DNA of 64,000 nucleotides from Ammoniphilus sp. CFH 90114 (GCF_004123195.1 NZ_SDLI01000008.1:1-64000), one strand, 5' to 3'. Positions 8,034 to 20,737 are shown, numbered from the stretch's first letter. A program made the numbers and translations. The notes: generated from the letters alone by a model not told the origin.

Positions 8034-9291
8034 CGAGAGCCTTCTTCGCGATATCCTTACGGTAATGTGCACCATCGAACGAAATTTGTTGAACCGCCTG
8101 ATAAGCTGCATCACGCGCTTCTTTTACCGATTGGCCAATGGAGGTCACACCAAGGACTCTTCCTCCATTGGTCACCACTTTCCCATCCTTCAGTTCTGTG
8201 CCCGCATGGAACACCATCGCTTGATCTCCGACTTGATCCAATCCGGTAATTTCCTTGCCCTTTTCATAAGAGCCTGGATAACCACCAGATGCCATGATGA
8301 CGCAAACCGCTGCTTCTTCTTTCCACTGAACATCTAAATTATCAAGCTCACCAGCCACACCGGCAATAAGGACATCTAAAAGATCCGTTTTCAAGCGTGG
8401 CAGAACCACTTGGGTCTCAGGGTCTCCGAAGCGTGCGTTGTACTCAATGACCTTCGGCCCTTCCTTCGTAATGATTAAACCGGTATAAAGAATTCCTCTA
8501 AACGAGCAGCCTTCCTTAACCATCGCTTCTGCTGTAGGTACCACAATGTCTTTGACAATCTGTTCCACCAGACTCTCCGGCATATGAGGGACAGGAGAAT
8601 ACGTACCCATACCGCCTGTGTTAGGTCCCTTGTCATCGTCATAGACAGGCTTATGGTCTTGAGAGGGGACCATAGGCTTGACGGTGGTTCCATCCACAAA
8701 GGATAACAACGTCATCTCTTCACCTTGAAGGAATTCTTCAATAACCACTCTGGCTCCCGCAGATCCAAAGATTTCATCTTTCATAATATGCTGAAGCGCC
8801 ACCTCAGCCTCCTCAAGTTTGAAGGCAACTGTTACCCCTTTCCCTGCAGCAAGACCGTCCGCTTTCACTACAATCGGAGCACCCTCCTGACGCACGTAAG
8901 CAAGAGCTTCTTCATAACTGTCGAAGGATTCATACTTCGCTGTTGGAATGGCGTACTTTTTCATCAGATCTTTGGCAAAGGTTTTGCTTCCTTCGATTAG
9001 AGCTGCCTCTTTCTTCGGACCAAATACAGATAAACCTTGCTCTTCAAAATAGTCCACAATCCCAGCTAACAGAGGATCTTCAGGACCCACGAACGTTAAA
9101 TCGATTTTTGCTTCCTTTGCAAAGGCAGCAAGCTTTTCAATTTCCATGGCGCCAATCGGAACGCATTCTGCCAGTTCGGCAATACCCGCGTTTCCTGGAG
9201 CACAATAAATTTTTTCAACTTTAGAGCTTTGAGATAGTTTCCACACGATGGCATGCTCGCGCCCGCCGCTTCCAATGATTAATACCTTCAC
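8017..9291 (-). CDS. purD: phosphoribosylamine-glycine ligase
   Basis: ATP-grasp enzyme joining glycine to 5-phosphoribosylamine, the second step of IMP synthesis. The 424 residues match the family length. The N-terminus MKVLIIGSGGREHAIVWKL is the classic PurD start, and later motifs include FGPKKEAALIEGSK, the ATP-grasp loop KADGLAAGKGV and EYNARFGDPE (metal site). The start codon is GTG, with GAGGAGG 7 nt upstream. It is the last gene of the purine operon. No clear terminator follows, and its 3' end overlaps a convergent micro-gene. Confidence 0.97.
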   Translation of the reverse strand: MKVLIIGSGGREHAIVWKLSQSSKVEKIYCAPGNAGIAELAECVPIGAMEIEKLAAFAKEAKIDLTFVGPEDPLLAGIVDYFEEQGLSVFGPKKEAALIEGSKTFAKDLMKKYAIPTAKYESFDSYEEALAYVRQEGAPIVVKADGLAAGKGVTVAFKLEEAEVALQHIMKDEIFGSAGARVVIEEFLQGEEMTLLSFVDGTTVKPMVPSQDHKPVYDDDKGPNTGGMGTYSPVPHMPESLVEQIVKDIVVPTAEAMVKEGCSFRGILYTGLIITKEGPKVIEYNARFGDPETQVVLPRLKTDLLDVLIAGVAGELDNLDVQWKEEAAVCVIMASGGYPGSYEKGKEITGLDQVGDQAMVFHAGTELKDGKVVTNGGRVLGVTSIGQSVKEARDAAYQAVQQISFDGAHYRKDIAKKALVRHDL

Positions 9292-9309
9292 GGGAGATCC
9301 TCCTCATTA

Positions 9310-10842
9310 TTAGTGTTTGAAATGACGAACCCCTGTTAACACCATGGCGATGCCATGTTTGTTCGCTTCTTCAATGGAGTCCTTATCACGGATCGAACCG
9401 CCTGGTTGAATAATCGCCGTAACTCCCGCTTTTGCCGCTTCCTCGATTGTATCTGGCATCGGGAAGAACGCGTCAGAAGCTAGTACGGAACCTTTAGCTT
9501 TTTCGCCGGCTTGAGCAATGGCGATACGAGCAGAGCCTACACGATTCATCTGACCTGCTCCTACTCCAATGGTAGAGGAGTCTCTAGCTAATACAATGGC
9601 ATTTGATTTCACATGCTTCACGACTTTCCATCCGAATAGCAATTGCTCCATTTCATCCGCTGTCGGCCTTCTATCGGTTACAACTTGAAGATCGTCTTCT
9701 GTTACTTGCTTGATATCCTCTTCTTGAACAAGTAGGCCGCCTTGTACCGAGGATAAACGAAGAACGGCTTTTTGATCCGCCTTTACTTCACCTAGTTTTA
9801 GCAATCTCAGGTTCTTCTTCTCTTTCAACACTTCTAGCGCATCCTCATCAAAATCAGGAGCCATGATGATCTCAAGAAATAATTCCTTCATCAAGAGAGC
9901 TGTAGCCTTATCAATCACTCGATTCGCAGCAATAATTCCTCCGAAGATGGAAACCGGATCGGACTCATACGCTTTCTCGTAGGCTTCTAGAATCGTTTTT
10001 CCTGTCCCTACTCCGCAAGGATTCGTATGTTTTACCGCTACAACAGCTGGCTCGGAGAATTCCTTCACTAATTGGAGGGCTGCATCCGCATCGTTGATAT
10101 TATTGTAAGACAGCTCTTTTCCGTTCAATTGTTCGGCTGTACTTAGTGTTCCTGCTCCTGCCAACGGAAGCTTGTAGAAACCAGCCTTCTGGTGAGGATT
10201 TTCTCCATAGCGAAGGTCCTGAACCTTTTCAAATGTAACAGTATACTGATCTGGCCATTCAACTCCAACCTGCTCGGTCAAGTAGTTAGAAATTAAGGAA
10301 TCATAAGCCGCTGTATGACGGAATACTTTCGCCGCTAAACGACGACGAGTTGCAAGACTAACGTCTCCAGCCTTCATTTCCTCAAGTACGCCAGCGTAAT
10401 CCAACGCATCTACAACGACGGTTACAAACGCATGATTCTTCGCTGCTGAACGAAGCATGGTAGGTCCGCCGATATCGATGTTTTCAATCGCATCCTCATA
10501 GGTCACGTCCGCTTTGCTAATTGTTTCCTTAAACGGATAGAGATTGACGACAACTAAATCAATGGGCTGGATGTTGAGCTCTTCTAATTGCTTCTGATGC
10601 TCTTCTTTATCGCGAATCGCAAGTAGGCCGCTGTGAATGTTCGGGTGAAGAGTTTTTACTCGTCCATCAAGAATCTCAGGAAATCCTGTCACTTCAGAAA
10701 TCCCCGTTACCTTTATTCCCTGTTCCTTTAACAGCTTGGAAGTTCCTCCTGTAGAGATAATCTCCACGCCGAGTTGTTCAAGCCCCTTCGCAAATTCTAC
10801 GATACCCGTTTTATCTGATACGCTGATTAACGCTCTTTTCAT
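9310..10842 (-). CDS. purH: bifunctional AICAR formyltransferase / IMP cyclohydrolase
   Basis: Carries out the last two steps of IMP synthesis: formylation of AICAR with 10-formyl-THF and ring closure to IMP. The 510 residues contain an N-terminal MGS-like cyclohydrolase domain ([40 protein letters not shown]) and a C-terminal transformylase domain with [12 protein letters not shown], including the catalytic Lys-His pair, and [14 protein letters not shown]. It overlaps purN by 4 bp and lies 18 bp before purD. Confidence 0.97.
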   Translation of the reverse strand: MKRALISVSDKTGIVEFAKGLEQLGVEIISTGGTSKLLKEQGIKVTGISEVTGFPEILDGRVKTLHPNIHSGLLAIRDKEEHQKQLEELNIQPIDLVVVNLYPFKETISKADVTYEDAIENIDIGGPTMLRSAAKNHAFVTVVVDALDYAGVLEEMKAGDVSLATRRRLAAKVFRHTAAYDSLISNYLTEQVGVEWPDQYTVTFEKVQDLRYGENPHQKAGFYKLPLAGAGTLSTAEQLNGKELSYNNINDADAALQLVKEFSEPAVVAVKHTNPCGVGTGKTILEAYEKAYESDPVSIFGGIIAANRVIDKATALLMKELFLEIIMAPDFDEDALEVLKEKKNLRLLKLGEVKADQKAVLRLSSVQGGLLVQEEDIKQVTEDDLQVVTDRRPTADEMEQLLFGWKVVKHVKSNAIVLARDSSTIGVGAGQMNRVGSARIAIAQAGEKAKGSVLASDAFFPMPDTIEEAAKAGVTAIIQPGGSIRDKDSIEEANKHGIAMVLTGVRHFKH

Positions 10843-11441
10843 CTGATCTCTACCTTTCTTCCGTTTAATTCAACTCTTCCATCTGCTATCCATCCGATGA
10901 CTTCAGGCAACAGCTCATGCTCCATCTTCTGTATCTTCAAAGACAAGGAGTCTTTGGTTTCTCCGTTTTCTACACACACCGTCTTCTGGGCAATGATCGG
11001 CCCTGTATCCATTCCTGCATCAACAAAGTGAACCGTAATTCCCGTTACCTTTACCCCATACTCTAACGCTTGTCCCACAGCATCCTTCCCAGTGAAGGCT
11101 GGCAGAAGAGATGGATGTAGATTAATCATTCGACCCGAGTAACTAGAAAGAAGGGTCACTCCTATTAATCTCATATAGCCTGCAAGTACAATCAAGTCAA
11201 CCTGGAAATCCTTTAGCTTTTCTAAAATCATTTCTTCGTACGCTTGCTTATCCGTGAACTCTTTGGGGTTAAAAGAAAAAACAGGAATGGATTCCTGTTC
11301 AGCCCTCTTTATAACAAGCGCACCCGGACGATCACATACCAATAGCGCAACTTCTATATTTTTTAATCGCCCTGCTTTTGCTGCCTCCATAATGGCGGCA
11401 AAATTGGAGCCAGATCCAGATGCAAAGACGGCAATTCTCAT
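10839..11441 (-). CDS. purN: phosphoribosylglycinamide formyltransferase (folate-dependent)
   Basis: Transfers a formyl group from 10-formyl-THF to GAR, the third step of purine synthesis. The 200-residue protein starts [17 protein letters not shown] and contains the active-site run [15 protein letters not shown] (the Asn-His pair of the family) and [19 protein letters not shown] with the catalytic Asp. It overlaps purM by 4 bp and purH by 4 bp. It is the THF-dependent PurN type, not the ATP-grasp PurT type. Confidence 0.96.
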   Translation of the reverse strand: MRIAVFASGSGSNFAAIMEAAKAGRLKNIEVALLVCDRPGALVIKRAEQESIPVFSFNPKEFTDKQAYEEMILEKLKDFQVDLIVLAGYMRLIGVTLLSSYSGRMINLHPSLLPAFTGKDAVGQALEYGVKVTGITVHFVDAGMDTGPIIAQKTVCVENGETKDSLSLKIQKMEHELLPEVIGWIADGRVELNGRKVEIR

Positions 11442-12487
11442 CCTTGGTTTCCTCCAACAAGACGAACCCCTGTTCCCCCTTGAACAACAGATCCGATACG
11501 ATAGGCTGTCTCTCCAAGAGAAGCTAATTTATCCAGCACAGCTGCACTTTCCTGCTCAGAAACGACGAGAATCATCCCAATCCCCATATTGAACGTACGA
11601 TACATGTCGTATTCAGAGATGTTTCCTTTTTCTTGAATGAGATCAAAGATAGGAAGAACGGGCCAAGTACCGAGCTCAACTTGGACTTCCACACCTTCAG
11701 GAAGGACGCGTGGGATATTGTCATAGAATCCGCCACCCGTGACATGAACCATTCCCTTCACTTGATATTCTTTCAAGAGTTCCAAGAGAGGCAACACATA
11801 AATCCGAGTTGGTGTAAGAAGGGTGTCCCCGAGTTTTCCACCTAAGGATTCCACTTCTGTGTGCAATGTAAGTCCCGCATCTTCTAATAGCACTTTACGG
11901 ACTAATGAAAAGCCATTGCTATGAACGCCGCTAGAAGGAAGACCAATCACCACATCACCCGGTTGGATCGTGCTTCCATCGACAAGCTTTTTACGATCAA
12001 CCATACCGACCGTAAATCCCGCGATATCATATTCTCCATCCGCATACATCCCTGGCATTTCTGCTGTTTCTCCACCAATCAAGGCGCATCCAGACAACTG
12101 ACAGCCATCTGCAATCCCCTTAACAATGGCTTCAATCTTTTCTGGCAACACTTTTCCGCAAGCAAGATAATCAAGGAAGAACAACGGCTCAGCGCCTTGA
12201 ACCACTACATCATTCACGCACATGGCTACGGCATCAATTCCAATCGTATCGTGCTTATCCATTGCAAAGGCAATCTTTAGCTTGGTCCCTACGCCGTCCG
12301 TACCAGAGACCAGGACAGGCTCTTCATACTTCTTCATATCCGGTTGAAACAAAGCTCCAAAACCACCCAATCCTGTTAACACTTCAGGACGGAAGGTCTT
12401 CTTTACATGCTTTTTCATCCGTTCAACCGCTTCATTCCCTGCATCTATATCAACACCAGCATTACGATAGGCATCGCTCATATCCAC
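11438..12487 (-). CDS. purM: phosphoribosylformylglycinamidine cyclo-ligase (AIR synthetase)
   Basis: ATP-dependent ring closure of FGAM to AIR, step five of the pathway. The 349 residues begin [25 protein letters not shown], and the glycine-rich FGALFQ and [16 protein letters not shown] segments form the family's nucleotide site. [12 protein letters not shown] and [16 protein letters not shown] are further AIRS motifs. A cysteine- and DYLACGK-containing core follows. It lies 9 bp downstream of purF and overlaps purN by 4 bp. Confidence 0.97.
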   Translation of the reverse strand: MDMSDAYRNAGVDIDAGNEAVERMKKHVKKTFRPEVLTGLGGFGALFQPDMKKYEEPVLVSGTDGVGTKLKIAFAMDKHDTIGIDAVAMCVNDVVVQGAEPLFFLDYLACGKVLPEKIEAIVKGIADGCQLSGCALIGGETAEMPGMYADGEYDIAGFTVGMVDRKKLVDGSTIQPGDVVIGLPSSGVHSNGFSLVRKVLLEDAGLTLHTEVESLGGKLGDTLLTPTRIYVLPLLELLKEYQVKGMVHVTGGGFYDNIPRVLPEGVEVQVELGTWPVLPIFDLIQEKGNISEYDMYRTFNMGIGMILVVSEQESAAVLDKLASLGETAYRIGSVVQGGTGVRLVGGNQG

Positions 12488-12496
12488 TTGTCCTCC

Positions 12497-13933
12497 TTAG
12501 CTTGACTTACTCAAAGTTGCACAGCGGCTATCCGCTTCCTCGTCCTCGTAGATTTCCGTAGGGTACTGGCCTGTAAAGCAAGCCAAGCAGTGACCGCTAT
12601 TGAGTTCTTCCGAGTTTCGGCCTACCCCTTCCATAAGTCCCGCTACAGAAAGGAAAGACAGGCTATCTGCGCCTATAAATTCACGCATTTGTTCGATTGT
12701 TTTCTTAGCAGCAATTAACTCTTCTCTTGTAGAAGTATCAATCCCATAGAAGCAAGGATTCATAACAGGAGGGGAACTAATTCGAACGTGAACCTCGGTT
12801 GCCCCTGCTTCACGGAGCATACGTACGATTCGCCCGCTTGTTGTCCCTCTTACAATCGAGTCATCAATCATGACAACTCTTTTCCCTTCAACGACCTTAC
12901 GTACAGCACTCAGCTTCATTCTTACCCCTTGAGCACGAAGCTCTTGGCTTGGTTGAATAAACGTTCTACCGACATATCGATTTTTGATTAATCCAAGCTC
13001 ATAAGGAATGCCAGTGGCCTCTGCATAACCGATTGCTGCAGAAATACTAGAATCAGGTACCCCTGTTACCACATCTGCTTCAATATAGGCTTCCTTCGCT
13101 AGTTGTCTTCCTAATTGCTTACGCGCTTGATGAACGTTGATTCCGTCAATATCGCTGTCAGGTCTAGCAAAATAAATATATTCAAACGAACAGATCGAAC
13201 GTTGCGTATTCCCAGAGATTCGCTCTGAACGTGTACCTTCCGCATCGATAACGAGCATTTCACCCGGTTCTACTTCACGCCAGTATTGAGCGCCTATCAC
13301 ATCAAAAGCACAGGTTTCAGAGGAAACCACATACCCTTCTCCGATTCTGCCCAAAGATAAAGGACGCAAGCCATTCGGATCAAGTGCTACGATCAATTTG
13401 TTTTCTGTCATGATGAGAAGAGCATAAGCTCCCTTGATCATGCGAAGCGATTCACGAACGGCATCCTCAATTCGATCATAACCAGAACGGGCGATCAAGT
13501 GGGCAATAACTTCAGTGTCACTTGTTGTTTGAAAGATGGAACCTTGACGTTCCAACTGATGTTTGACCTGCTTAGCGTTAACTAGGTTCCCGTTATGCGC
13601 CAAAGCAAGATTCCCTTGACTATATTTAAAGATAAGAGGTTGAGCATTTTCAATTCGGCTATCGCCAGCCGTGGTATAACGAACATGACCAATGGCCATA
13701 TGCCCTTTAATCTCTTCTAATTCTTTATTGCCAAACGCCTCTGTAACCAGACCCATTCCCCTGTGATAGGAAAATTTCTCTCCATTAGAAGCACAGATCC
13801 CTGCTGATTCCTGACCACGGTGCTGAAGGGCATGTATGCCATAATAAGTGAGCTGGGGAGCATCGGGATGACCGAACACCCCGAACACTCCACACTCTTC
13901 ATTTAATTTATCCCAAATTACGTCATCAAACAT
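12497..13933 (-). CDS. purF: amidophosphoribosyltransferase
   Basis: Catalyses the committed first step, PRPP plus glutamine to phosphoribosylamine, and is the feedback-controlled enzyme of the pathway. A 13-residue propeptide precedes the Ntn-type nucleophile Cys14 (EECGVFGV), exposed by self-processing. The PRTase motif [13 protein letters not shown] binds PRPP. Cysteines in [17 protein letters not shown] and SGHCLACF are in the positions that hold the oxygen-sensitive 4Fe-4S cluster of the Bacillus-type enzyme. The 478 residues match that type. It overlaps purL by 16 bp. Confidence 0.97.
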   Translation of the reverse strand: MFDDVIWDKLNEECGVFGVFGHPDAPQLTYYGIHALQHRGQESAGICASNGEKFSYHRGMGLVTEAFGNKELEEIKGHMAIGHVRYTTAGDSRIENAQPLIFKYSQGNLALAHNGNLVNAKQVKHQLERQGSIFQTTSDTEVIAHLIARSGYDRIEDAVRESLRMIKGAYALLIMTENKLIVALDPNGLRPLSLGRIGEGYVVSSETCAFDVIGAQYWREVEPGEMLVIDAEGTRSERISGNTQRSICSFEYIYFARPDSDIDGINVHQARKQLGRQLAKEAYIEADVVTGVPDSSISAAIGYAEATGIPYELGLIKNRYVGRTFIQPSQELRAQGVRMKLSAVRKVVEGKRVVMIDDSIVRGTTSGRIVRMLREAGATEVHVRISSPPVMNPCFYGIDTSTREELIAAKKTIEQMREFIGADSLSFLSVAGLMEGVGRNSEELNSGHCLACFTGQYPTEIYEDEEADSRCATLSKSS

Positions 13934-16149
13934 GGAATCGCATCCTTCCAGGCTGTCTTTGCCTTGGATAGTGGTTGTTGAATGATTGCTTGACCATTGA
14001 CTCGAATCGTTAATTGATCTCCGGATACATTCCCTAACTTCGCTACAGGAACACCATAGCTGTTGGCTAAAGTTTGAATTTCCTCTGCATCTGCAGCTGT
14101 TGCAGTGAGAAGAATACGAGATTGGGTCTCACTGAACAACGCAAGGTCTGGACGAAGATCTGTCGATAGATCTACTTCTGCTCCGATATTTCCGGAGATG
14201 GCACTTTCCGCTACAGCTACAGCTAATCCACCCTCAGCCAAGTCATGAGCAGACTTCACTAGCCCCTTGCGAATGGCTTCTAATGTAAGCTGTTGAAGCT
14301 TCTTCTCCACCTCAAGATCGATTTGAGGAGGACGACCCTCAATACGGCGTAATTGTAGCTTCTGGTACTCCGAGCCGCCTACTTCCGCTTTGGTTTCCCC
14401 AAGAAGTAAGATGATGTCTCCTTCTGCCTTGAAGGATTGCGTTGTGATATGATCCATATCGTCAATGAGACCGACCATCCCAATGGTTGGTGTAGGATAA
14501 ATGGCTACGCCATTGGTTTCATTGTATAAGCTTACGTTTCCGCCGATGACCGGAGTATCTAACTGACGGCAAGCTTCACTGATTCCATCGGCTGCCTTCT
14601 CGATCTGCCAGAAGATTTCTGGCTTCTCTGGGCTTCCAAAGTTAAGGTTATCGGTAATGGCCAAAGGCTTCGCACCAGAGCATACGACGTTACGCGCCGC
14701 TTCCGCCACCGCAATGGCTCCACCATGATACGGATCAAGGAATACATATCGTCCATTACAATCCGTCGTCATAGCTAAAGCTTTACGAGTTCCACGGATC
14801 GCGACAACAGCAGCATCGGAACCTGGATGAACAGCTGTATTGGTACGCACCATATAATCATACTGACTATATACCCATTCCTTGCTGGCAATGGTTGGAG
14901 CGGATAATAATTGAAGTAAAGTTTCATTATAATCTGTTGTTTCTTCAAGCTCTGAAGCATCTACGTTGGCAAACTCTTCATAGTAAGCCGGCACCTTAGA
15001 TGGCTTATGATAAACGGGTGCATCCTCCGCTAATTTATCAACAGGAATGTCAGCAAATACTTCTCCATGATGCAAGATACGAAGACGATTGTCATCGGTT
15101 ACGCGACCGATCACGACAGCATGAAGACCCCACTTTTCAAAAATCTTATATACTTCTTCTTCCGTTCCTTGTTTGGCTACAACGAGCATCCGTTCTTGAG
15201 ATTCGGAAAGCATCATTTCATAAGCCGTCATGCCCACTTCCCGCTGAGGAACAAGGTCAAGATTCAGTTCAATTCCGTTGCCTGCTTTACTTGCCATCTC
15301 TGAGCTCGAGCTGGTAAGTCCTGCCGCACCCATATCTTGAATCCCTACTACTAATCCTGAATCAATCAATTCTAGCGTAGCTTCGAGCAGCAGCTTCTCC
15401 ATGAATGGATCCCCTACTTGAACAGCCGGACGCTTCGCTTCAGAACCTTCACTCAATTCTTCAGAAGCAAATGTAGCTCCATGGATACCGTCTCTACCCG
15501 TAGCTGCTCCTACATAGATAACAGGGTTGCCGATTCCTTTCGCTACCCCTTTTTGAATTTGATCATGGTTGATAAGTCCAACGCACATCGCATTAACTAA
15601 AGGGTTTCCGTCATAACTAGGATCGAAATAGATTTCTCCGCCAACGGTCGGAATTCCGATACAGTTTCCGTATCCAGCGATTCCTGCTACTACATTTTCA
15701 AACAAGTATTTGGTACGAGGGGTTTCAAGCTCTCCGAAGCGCAAAGAATTGAGCAAGGCGATGGGACGTGCTCCCATTGAGAAAACGTCGCGGATAATTC
15801 CGCCCACACCCGTAGCCGCCCCTTGATAAGGTTCAATTGCTGATGGATGGTTATGGCTCTCAATTTTAAATACAACCGCTTGATTATCCCCGATATCCAC
15901 GATTCCTGCTCCCTCTCCAGGACCTTGAAGAACTCGTGGACCACTTGTAGGGAAACGCCGAAGAACAGGCTTGGAATTTTTATAGCTGCAATGCTCAGAC
16001 CACATTACGCTGAAGATCCCCGTCTCTGTATAATTCGGTTTACGCCCTAAAATTTCTACGACCTTGTTGTATTCCTCTTCCGTAAGACCCATTTCACGAT
16101 AGACTTGTTGTTCTGCAATCTGATCAGGGGTAGGCTCTCTATGCTGCAC
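13918..16149 (-). CDS. purL: phosphoribosylformylglycinamidine synthase, large subunit
   Basis: ATP-dependent amidation of FGAR to FGAM (step four). The 743 residues fit the small PurL type, which requires the separate subunits PurQ and PurS, both encoded just upstream. It starts [20 protein letters not shown]. Key stretches are [40 protein letters not shown] and [20 protein letters not shown]. Two tandem AIRS-type halves are visible. It overlaps purQ by 11 bp and purF by 16 bp. Confidence 0.97.
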   Translation of the reverse strand: MQHREPTPDQIAEQQVYREMGLTEEEYNKVVEILGRKPNYTETGIFSVMWSEHCSYKNSKPVLRRFPTSGPRVLQGPGEGAGIVDIGDNQAVVFKIESHNHPSAIEPYQGAATGVGGIIRDVFSMGARPIALLNSLRFGELETPRTKYLFENVVAGIAGYGNCIGIPTVGGEIYFDPSYDGNPLVNAMCVGLINHDQIQKGVAKGIGNPVIYVGAATGRDGIHGATFASEELSEGSEAKRPAVQVGDPFMEKLLLEATLELIDSGLVVGIQDMGAAGLTSSSSEMASKAGNGIELNLDLVPQREVGMTAYEMMLSESQERMLVVAKQGTEEEVYKIFEKWGLHAVVIGRVTDDNRLRILHHGEVFADIPVDKLAEDAPVYHKPSKVPAYYEEFANVDASELEETTDYNETLLQLLSAPTIASKEWVYSQYDYMVRTNTAVHPGSDAAVVAIRGTRKALAMTTDCNGRYVFLDPYHGGAIAVAEAARNVVCSGAKPLAITDNLNFGSPEKPEIFWQIEKAADGISEACRQLDTPVIGGNVSLYNETNGVAIYPTPTIGMVGLIDDMDHITTQSFKAEGDIILLLGETKAEVGGSEYQKLQLRRIEGRPPQIDLEVEKKLQQLTLEAIRKGLVKSAHDLAEGGLAVAVAESAISGNIGAEVDLSTDLRPDLALFSETQSRILLTATAADAEEIQTLANSYGVPVAKLGNVSGDQLTIRVNGQAIIQQPLSKAKTAWKDAIPCLMT

Positions 16150-16822
16150 CGTTCTTCTCCCTCCAGTACTTAAGAATTGAAGTAAACATGCGCTTACCGT
16201 CCTCAGAGCCTAGCCATTCATGCACAGCACGCTCAGGGTGAGGCATCATACCTAAAACATTACCGTTCTCGTTCATAATTCCAGCAATCTCTGCAATCGA
16301 TCCATTCGGGTTATGCCCTTCATAACGGAAGATAATGCGGTTGCTTTCTTCTAGCTCTTTTAACGTTTGCTCATCACAATAGTAGTTTCCGTCTCCATGA
16401 GCAATCGGAATCTTAATCCATTCTCCTTCGGTATAATCCAGGGTAAATGGCGTTTTGTTGTTTTCTACTTTCAAGTCCAGCATTTCACAACGGAACTTCA
16501 AGCTCTGATTACGGCGAAGCGCTCCAGGAAGGAGTCCAGCCTCTGTTAACACTTGAAAACCATTGCAGACACCAAGGACTAATTTTCCTGCTGCAGCTGC
16601 TTTTTTCACTTCTTCCATCGCAGGAGCGAAGCTCGCCATTGCACCAGGACGCAAGTAATCCCCATAAGAGAACCCTCCTGGAATGAGGATCGCATCATAC
16701 TTTGAAAGATCTGTTTCCGTAAACCATACATAATCGACCGGTTGGCCAAGCGTATCCTCGACCCCTTTATACATATCGATGTCACAGTTGGAACCTGGAA
16801 ATACAATCACCGCGAAATTCAT
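16139..16822 (-). CDS. purQ: phosphoribosylformylglycinamidine synthase, glutaminase subunit
   Basis: Class I glutamine amidotransferase that hydrolyses glutamine and supplies ammonia to PurL. In its 227 residues the nucleophile Cys lies in LGVCNGFQ and the His/Glu pair in [11 protein letters not shown]. The N-terminus [14 protein letters not shown] is typical. It lies 3 bp after purS and overlaps purL by 11 bp, consistent with equimolar synthesis of the PurSQL complex. Confidence 0.97.
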   Translation of the reverse strand: MNFAVIVFPGSNCDIDMYKGVEDTLGQPVDYVWFTETDLSKYDAILIPGGFSYGDYLRPGAMASFAPAMEEVKKAAAAGKLVLGVCNGFQVLTEAGLLPGALRRNQSLKFRCEMLDLKVENNKTPFTLDYTEGEWIKIPIAHGDGNYYCDEQTLKELEESNRIIFRYEGHNPNGSIAEIAGIMNENGNVLGMMPHPERAVHEWLGSEDGKRMFTSILKYWREKNGAA

Positions 16823-16825
16823 GAT

Positions 16826-17074
16826 TTAGACCTCCTGCAGCTCGAAACGGTAATCCTCAATGACCGTGTTCGCAAGCAGCTTCTCGCACATTTCCTTCAC
16901 GCGCTCTTCTGCAGCGGCTCTGTCGTTTAACTTCACTTCCAACTCCATATACTTCCCGATTCGAACGTCCCCAACCTCATCAAATCCTAAAGAGTGAAGA
17001 GAACCTTGAACGGCGTTCCCTTGAGGGTCGAGTACACTTTCTCTTAATGTTACGTATACAGTAGCTTTAAACAT
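16826..17074 (-). CDS. purS: phosphoribosylformylglycinamidine synthase, PurS subunit
   Basis: Small 82-residue subunit that bridges PurQ and PurL and is needed for ammonia channelling. The sequence [20 protein letters not shown], followed by [16 protein letters not shown], is diagnostic of PurS. It overlaps purC by 8 bp and precedes purQ by 3 bp. Confidence 0.97.
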   Translation of the reverse strand: MFKATVYVTLRESVLDPQGNAVQGSLHSLGFDEVGDVRIGKYMELEVKLNDRAAAEERVKEMCEKLLANTVIEDYRFELQEV

Positions 17075-17786
17075 GAGCTTGTCCTCCTAAGCGTCTTAAG
17101 ATTTCTTGATAAGCTTCTTCCACACTGCCTAAATCACGACGAAATCGATCTTTGTCTAGTTTTTCTTTCGTTTCTGCATCCCAGAAACGGCAAGTATCCG
17201 GTGAGATCTCATCAGCGAGAATGACTTGTCCGTCATTCGTCTTTCCGAACTCTAATTTAAAATCGACTAGAATAATTCCACGTTCAGCCATATAAGCATT
17301 GAGAACTTCATTTACCTCTAATCCAACCTTCTTAAGCAAAGCACATTCTTCTTCTGTCGCTAGATTCAGCACAGATACGTGGGCATCATTAATGAAGGGA
17401 TCCCCGAGAGCATCGTCCTTATAATAGAACTCTACGATTGGATGTCGAAGAGTAGTGCCTTCTTCCATCCCTAATCGCTTAGCAAGGGAACCGGCGGCGA
17501 TATTGCGAACGACAACTTCTATTGGAATAATCTCGACTTGGCGTACAATTTGTTCAGTTGGAGATACTTTCTTTACGAAGTGATTTTCGATTCCCTTTTC
17601 TTTTAACATGCTGAGAAAAATCGAACTGATCTCATTATTTAAGATCCCTTTGCCCGTAATCTGTGCTTTCTTCTCACCATTAAAGGCTGTTGCATCGTCT
17701 TTGTACTCGATCCAGTAAAGCCCAGGTTCATCGGTTTTATAAACTTTCTTCGCTTTACCTTCGTACAACAAATCTAACTTTTCCAT
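17067..17786 (-). CDS. purC: phosphoribosylaminoimidazole-succinocarboxamide synthase (SAICAR synthetase)
   Basis: ATP-dependent condensation of CAIR with aspartate. The product has 239 residues: [19 protein letters not shown] at the start, then [14 protein letters not shown] and VDFKLEFGK near the metal and nucleotide site, and [14 protein letters not shown]. The frame opens 18 bp earlier (17804), but the ATG at 17786 has GGAGGGG about 9 nt upstream and gives the family's normal N-terminus. It overlaps purS by 8 bp. Confidence 0.96.
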   Translation of the reverse strand: MEKLDLLYEGKAKKVYKTDEPGLYWIEYKDDATAFNGEKKAQITGKGILNNEISSIFLSMLKEKGIENHFVKKVSPTEQIVRQVEIIPIEVVVRNIAAGSLAKRLGMEEGTTLRHPIVEFYYKDDALGDPFINDAHVSVLNLATEEECALLKKVGLEVNEVLNAYMAERGIILVDFKLEFGKTNDGQVILADEISPDTCRFWDAETKEKLDKDRFRRDLGSVEEAYQEILRRLGGQAHV

Positions 17787-17817
17787 TGCCGGTTTCCCCT
17801 CCATTAGGTGGATGTAA

Positions 17818-19113
17818 TTATGAAAGGCCTAAACGCTCAAAGATGGTGTCGACATGCTTAAGATGCCAATTGTAATTAAAGCAATCGTCCATTTCTTCTT
17901 GGTTCAGTAGCGTAGTCACCTTGCTATCCTCTTCTAGGATCTGACGGAAGGAACGTTGCTCTTCCCAAGCTTGCATCGTTTTTGGTTGAACCGTGTCATA
18001 AGCTTCTTCACGACTTAAGCCTTTATCAATTAACTTCAGCATGACACGCTGGGAGTATATCAATCCGAACGTACGGTCCATATTACGCTTCATATTTTCT
18101 GGGAACACCGTTAAGTTCTTCACGATGTTTCCGAAGCGATTCAACATGTAGTTCAAAAGAATTGTTGCATCCGGTAAAATCACGCGTTCCACAGAAGAGT
18201 GGGAGATGTCTCTCTCATGCCATAATGGAACGTTCTCGTAAGAGGAAACCATATAGCCGCGGATCACCCTAGCCAAGCCCGACATATTTTCACTGCCGAT
18301 TGGGTTGCGCTTATGAGGCATCGCAGAAGATCCCTTTTGTCCTTTTCCAAATGCTTCTTCTACTTCTCTCGTTTCACTCTTCTGCAAACCACGCACTTCC
18401 GTTGCAAACTTCTCAATGGAGGTTGCGATCAAGGCGAGCGTTCCCATGTATTCTGCATGTCGGTCACGCTGAAGGGTTTGAGTCGAAATTGGTGCTGCTT
18501 GAAGCCCTAACTTCTCGCAAACGTATTGTTCTACAAAAGGATCGATGTTCGCATAAGTCCCTACGGCACCAGAAATCTTTCCGAAAGCCACACGCTCTGT
18601 CGCTTGGTCGAAGCGCTCTAGGTTACGCTTCATTTCTTCACGCCATAGAGCTAGCTTCAATCCGAAGGTCGTAGGCTCTGCATGAACCCCATGAGTACGT
18701 CCCATCATAACCGTGTTCTTGTGCTCTTTTGCCTTCTCTGTAAGAATCTCAATGAAGTTCACAATATCTTTTCTCAAGATTTCATTTGCTTGACGAAGCA
18801 GATAAGAAAGAGCGGTGTCAACAACGTCGGTAGAAGTTAATCCATAGTGCACCCATTTCTTCTCTTCACCTAGCGTTTCAGATACCGCGCGAGTGAAGGC
18901 TACGACGTCATGACGGGTTTCTTCTTCTATCTCGTAGATACGGTTGATGTCAAACCCTGCATTCTCACGCATAGTCTCAACATCTGCTTTAGGAATGTGA
19001 CCTAGTTCTGCCCACGCTTCACAAGCAAGAATCTCTACTTCCAACCATGCTTGAAATTTATTCTGTTCCGTCCAGATCGCCGTCATCTCAGGTCTGCTAT
19101 ATCTTGATATCAT
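17818..19113 (-). CDS. purB: adenylosuccinate lyase
   Basis: Fumarase-superfamily lyase acting twice in purine synthesis, on SAICAR and on adenylosuccinate, releasing fumarate each time. The 431 residues include [15 protein letters not shown] (catalytic His region) and the flexible signature loop [17 protein letters not shown] with the catalytic Ser. The start has GGAGGTAACCAT directly before the ATG, inside the end of purK (4-bp overlap). It is the only gene here that serves both the IMP and AMP branches; purA is not in the window. Confidence 0.97.
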   Translation of the reverse strand: MISRYSRPEMTAIWTEQNKFQAWLEVEILACEAWAELGHIPKADVETMRENAGFDINRIYEIEEETRHDVVAFTRAVSETLGEEKKWVHYGLTSTDVVDTALSYLLRQANEILRKDIVNFIEILTEKAKEHKNTVMMGRTHGVHAEPTTFGLKLALWREEMKRNLERFDQATERVAFGKISGAVGTYANIDPFVEQYVCEKLGLQAAPISTQTLQRDRHAEYMGTLALIATSIEKFATEVRGLQKSETREVEEAFGKGQKGSSAMPHKRNPIGSENMSGLARVIRGYMVSSYENVPLWHERDISHSSVERVILPDATILLNYMLNRFGNIVKNLTVFPENMKRNMDRTFGLIYSQRVMLKLIDKGLSREEAYDTVQPKTMQAWEEQRSFRQILEEDSKVTTLLNQEEMDDCFNYNWHLKHVDTIFERLGLS

Positions 19114-20255
19114 ATGGTTACCTCCGCTTTATTCCAGATTCCTAATGCTTCAATTTGTTCTAAGGCCTCTTCCGTTGTACTTGCCAACACATTTAAGTGC
19201 CCCATCTTTCGTTTCATCTTGCTTTCTGCTTTTCCATATAAGTGCAGCTTCGATGTAACAGGAAGCTTCTCCATCGATTCTAATATAGGTTCGACATGCT
19301 CCCCTAATATATTAACCATGACCACTGGAGAGAGCATGGTGACGTCCCCTAACGGCAATCCACATACAGCGCGAATATGTTGCTCGAACTGTGAGGTCAT
19401 ACAAGCTTCCATTGTATAATGCCCCGAATTGTGAGGTCTTGGTGCTAACTCATTAACTACAATCTGTCCATCCTTCGTCAGAAACATCTCAACCGCCACT
19501 AGACCAACGACACCGAGTGCCTCAGCTATCTTTAAGGCAATCTCTTCCGCCCTAGCGGCCTGCTCGGCTGTGACGCGAGCCGGTACAATACTCTGATGAA
19601 GGATATTTTCTATATGAATGTTTTCTGCGACAGGGAAAGCCTTCGTCTCCCCGTTCGTACTTCTCGCAGCGATAACGGAAATTTCTTTTTCAAATGGGAT
19701 GAACGCCTCGACAATGAGCTCTGCCCCTGTTCGATTCAAGTCCCTAAAAGCCCCAGGAACTTCTTCCATTGACCGGATGACCCACTGTCCTTTCCCATCA
19801 TAACCGCCTGTGGCAGTTTTCATGACGCAAGGAAGACCTAGCTTTGAAACCGCATCGCTTAGCTCTTGCTCGCTTCCAATCACTTCAAAAGGAGCGACCG
19901 GAATGCCGTAAGCGTGAAGGGTTGACTTCTCGCGAATACGGTTCTGTGTAATCTTCAGCAACTCGCTTCCTTGTGGAACAAAGGAAGTCTTCTCTAACTG
20001 AGCCGCTACTTCGGCGTCTACATTCTCGAATTCATACGTAACTACATCGCATGATTTCGCGAACTCTTCTGCCGCTGATAGATCAGAGAAGGAAGCAATT
20101 ATTTGTCTATCGGCTACTTGACCGCAAGGAGAATCTGGAGTAGGATCCAACGTTACGAAGCGATACCCCATATTTCGTCCTGCCAGGGCCATCATTCGGC
20201 CTAGTTGACCTCCTCCTAGGACACCAATGGTAGAGCCAGGTTTGATCATTTTCAC
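19110..20255 (-). CDS. purK: N5-carboxyaminoimidazole ribonucleotide synthase
   Basis: ATP-grasp enzyme that carboxylates AIR with bicarbonate to N5-CAIR, which PurE then rearranges. Of its 381 residues, the N-terminal [16 protein letters not shown] is the nucleotide-binding loop, and [15 protein letters not shown] and [14 protein letters not shown] are ATP-grasp motifs. The start codon is a GTG at 20255, with GGAGGG 8 nt upstream; an in-frame ATG lies two codons later. It overlaps purE by 4 bp and purB by 4 bp. Confidence 0.97.
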   Translation of the reverse strand: MKMIKPGSTIGVLGGGQLGRMMALAGRNMGYRFVTLDPTPDSPCGQVADRQIIASFSDLSAAEEFAKSCDVVTYEFENVDAEVAAQLEKTSFVPQGSELLKITQNRIREKSTLHAYGIPVAPFEVIGSEQELSDAVSKLGLPCVMKTATGGYDGKGQWVIRSMEEVPGAFRDLNRTGAELIVEAFIPFEKEISVIAARSTNGETKAFPVAENIHIENILHQSIVPARVTAEQAARAEEIALKIAEALGVVGLVAVEMFLTKDGQIVVNELAPRPHNSGHYTMEACMTSQFEQHIRAVCGLPLGDVTMLSPVVMVNILGEHVEPILESMEKLPVTSKLHLYGKAESKMKRKMGHLNVLASTTEEALEQIEALGIWNKAEVTI

Positions 20256-20737
20256 AGGAGTTGCCCTCCCTCCATCACACTTTCTCGAATGTTCTCTCTT
20301 CGCTGTACAAAGCGTTCTTGAATCTCTGGATACTTAATCCCTAGAATCTGAGCTGCAAGTAAACCAGCATTAATTGCTCCGGCCTTCCCTATGGCTACTG
20401 TTGCGACAGGGACGCCTCCTGGCATCTGAACAATAGAAAGAAGAGAATCCAATCCGTTCAAATTCGAGGATTTAACAGGTACCCCTATAACAGGCAATTC
20501 AGTCTTCGCTGCCACCATTCCCGGCAGATGAGCGGCTCCACCCGCTCCCGCAATAATGACTTCGATCCCTCTGTCTTTAGCGGTTGTGGCATATTCAAAC
20601 ATATAATCGGGTGTTCGGTGAGCAGAAACAACTTTCTTCTCATACCCCACTCCGAGTTCATCTAACATGTTACAAGCTTCCTTCATTGTCTCCCAGTCTG
20701 AGGTACTGCCCATGATGACACCCACAAGGATATTCAT
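20252..20737 (-). CDS. purE: N5-carboxyaminoimidazole ribonucleotide mutase
   Basis: First gene of the purine operon; moves the carboxylate of N5-CAIR to C4 to give CAIR. The 161 residues start [18 protein letters not shown] and include [15 protein letters not shown] and [11 protein letters not shown]-type class I PurE motifs. I chose the ATG at 20737 because AGGAGG lies 10 nt upstream; the frame stays open a further 22 codons but has no ribosome site there. Eleven more pur genes follow, separated only by short gaps or overlaps. Confidence 0.95.
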   Translation of the reverse strand: MNILVGVIMGSTSDWETMKEACNMLDELGVGYEKKVVSAHRTPDYMFEYATTAKDRGIEVIIAGAGGAAHLPGMVAAKTELPVIGVPVKSSNLNGLDSLLSIVQMPGGVPVATVAIGKAGAINAGLLAAQILGIKYPEIQERFVQRRENIRESVMEGGQLL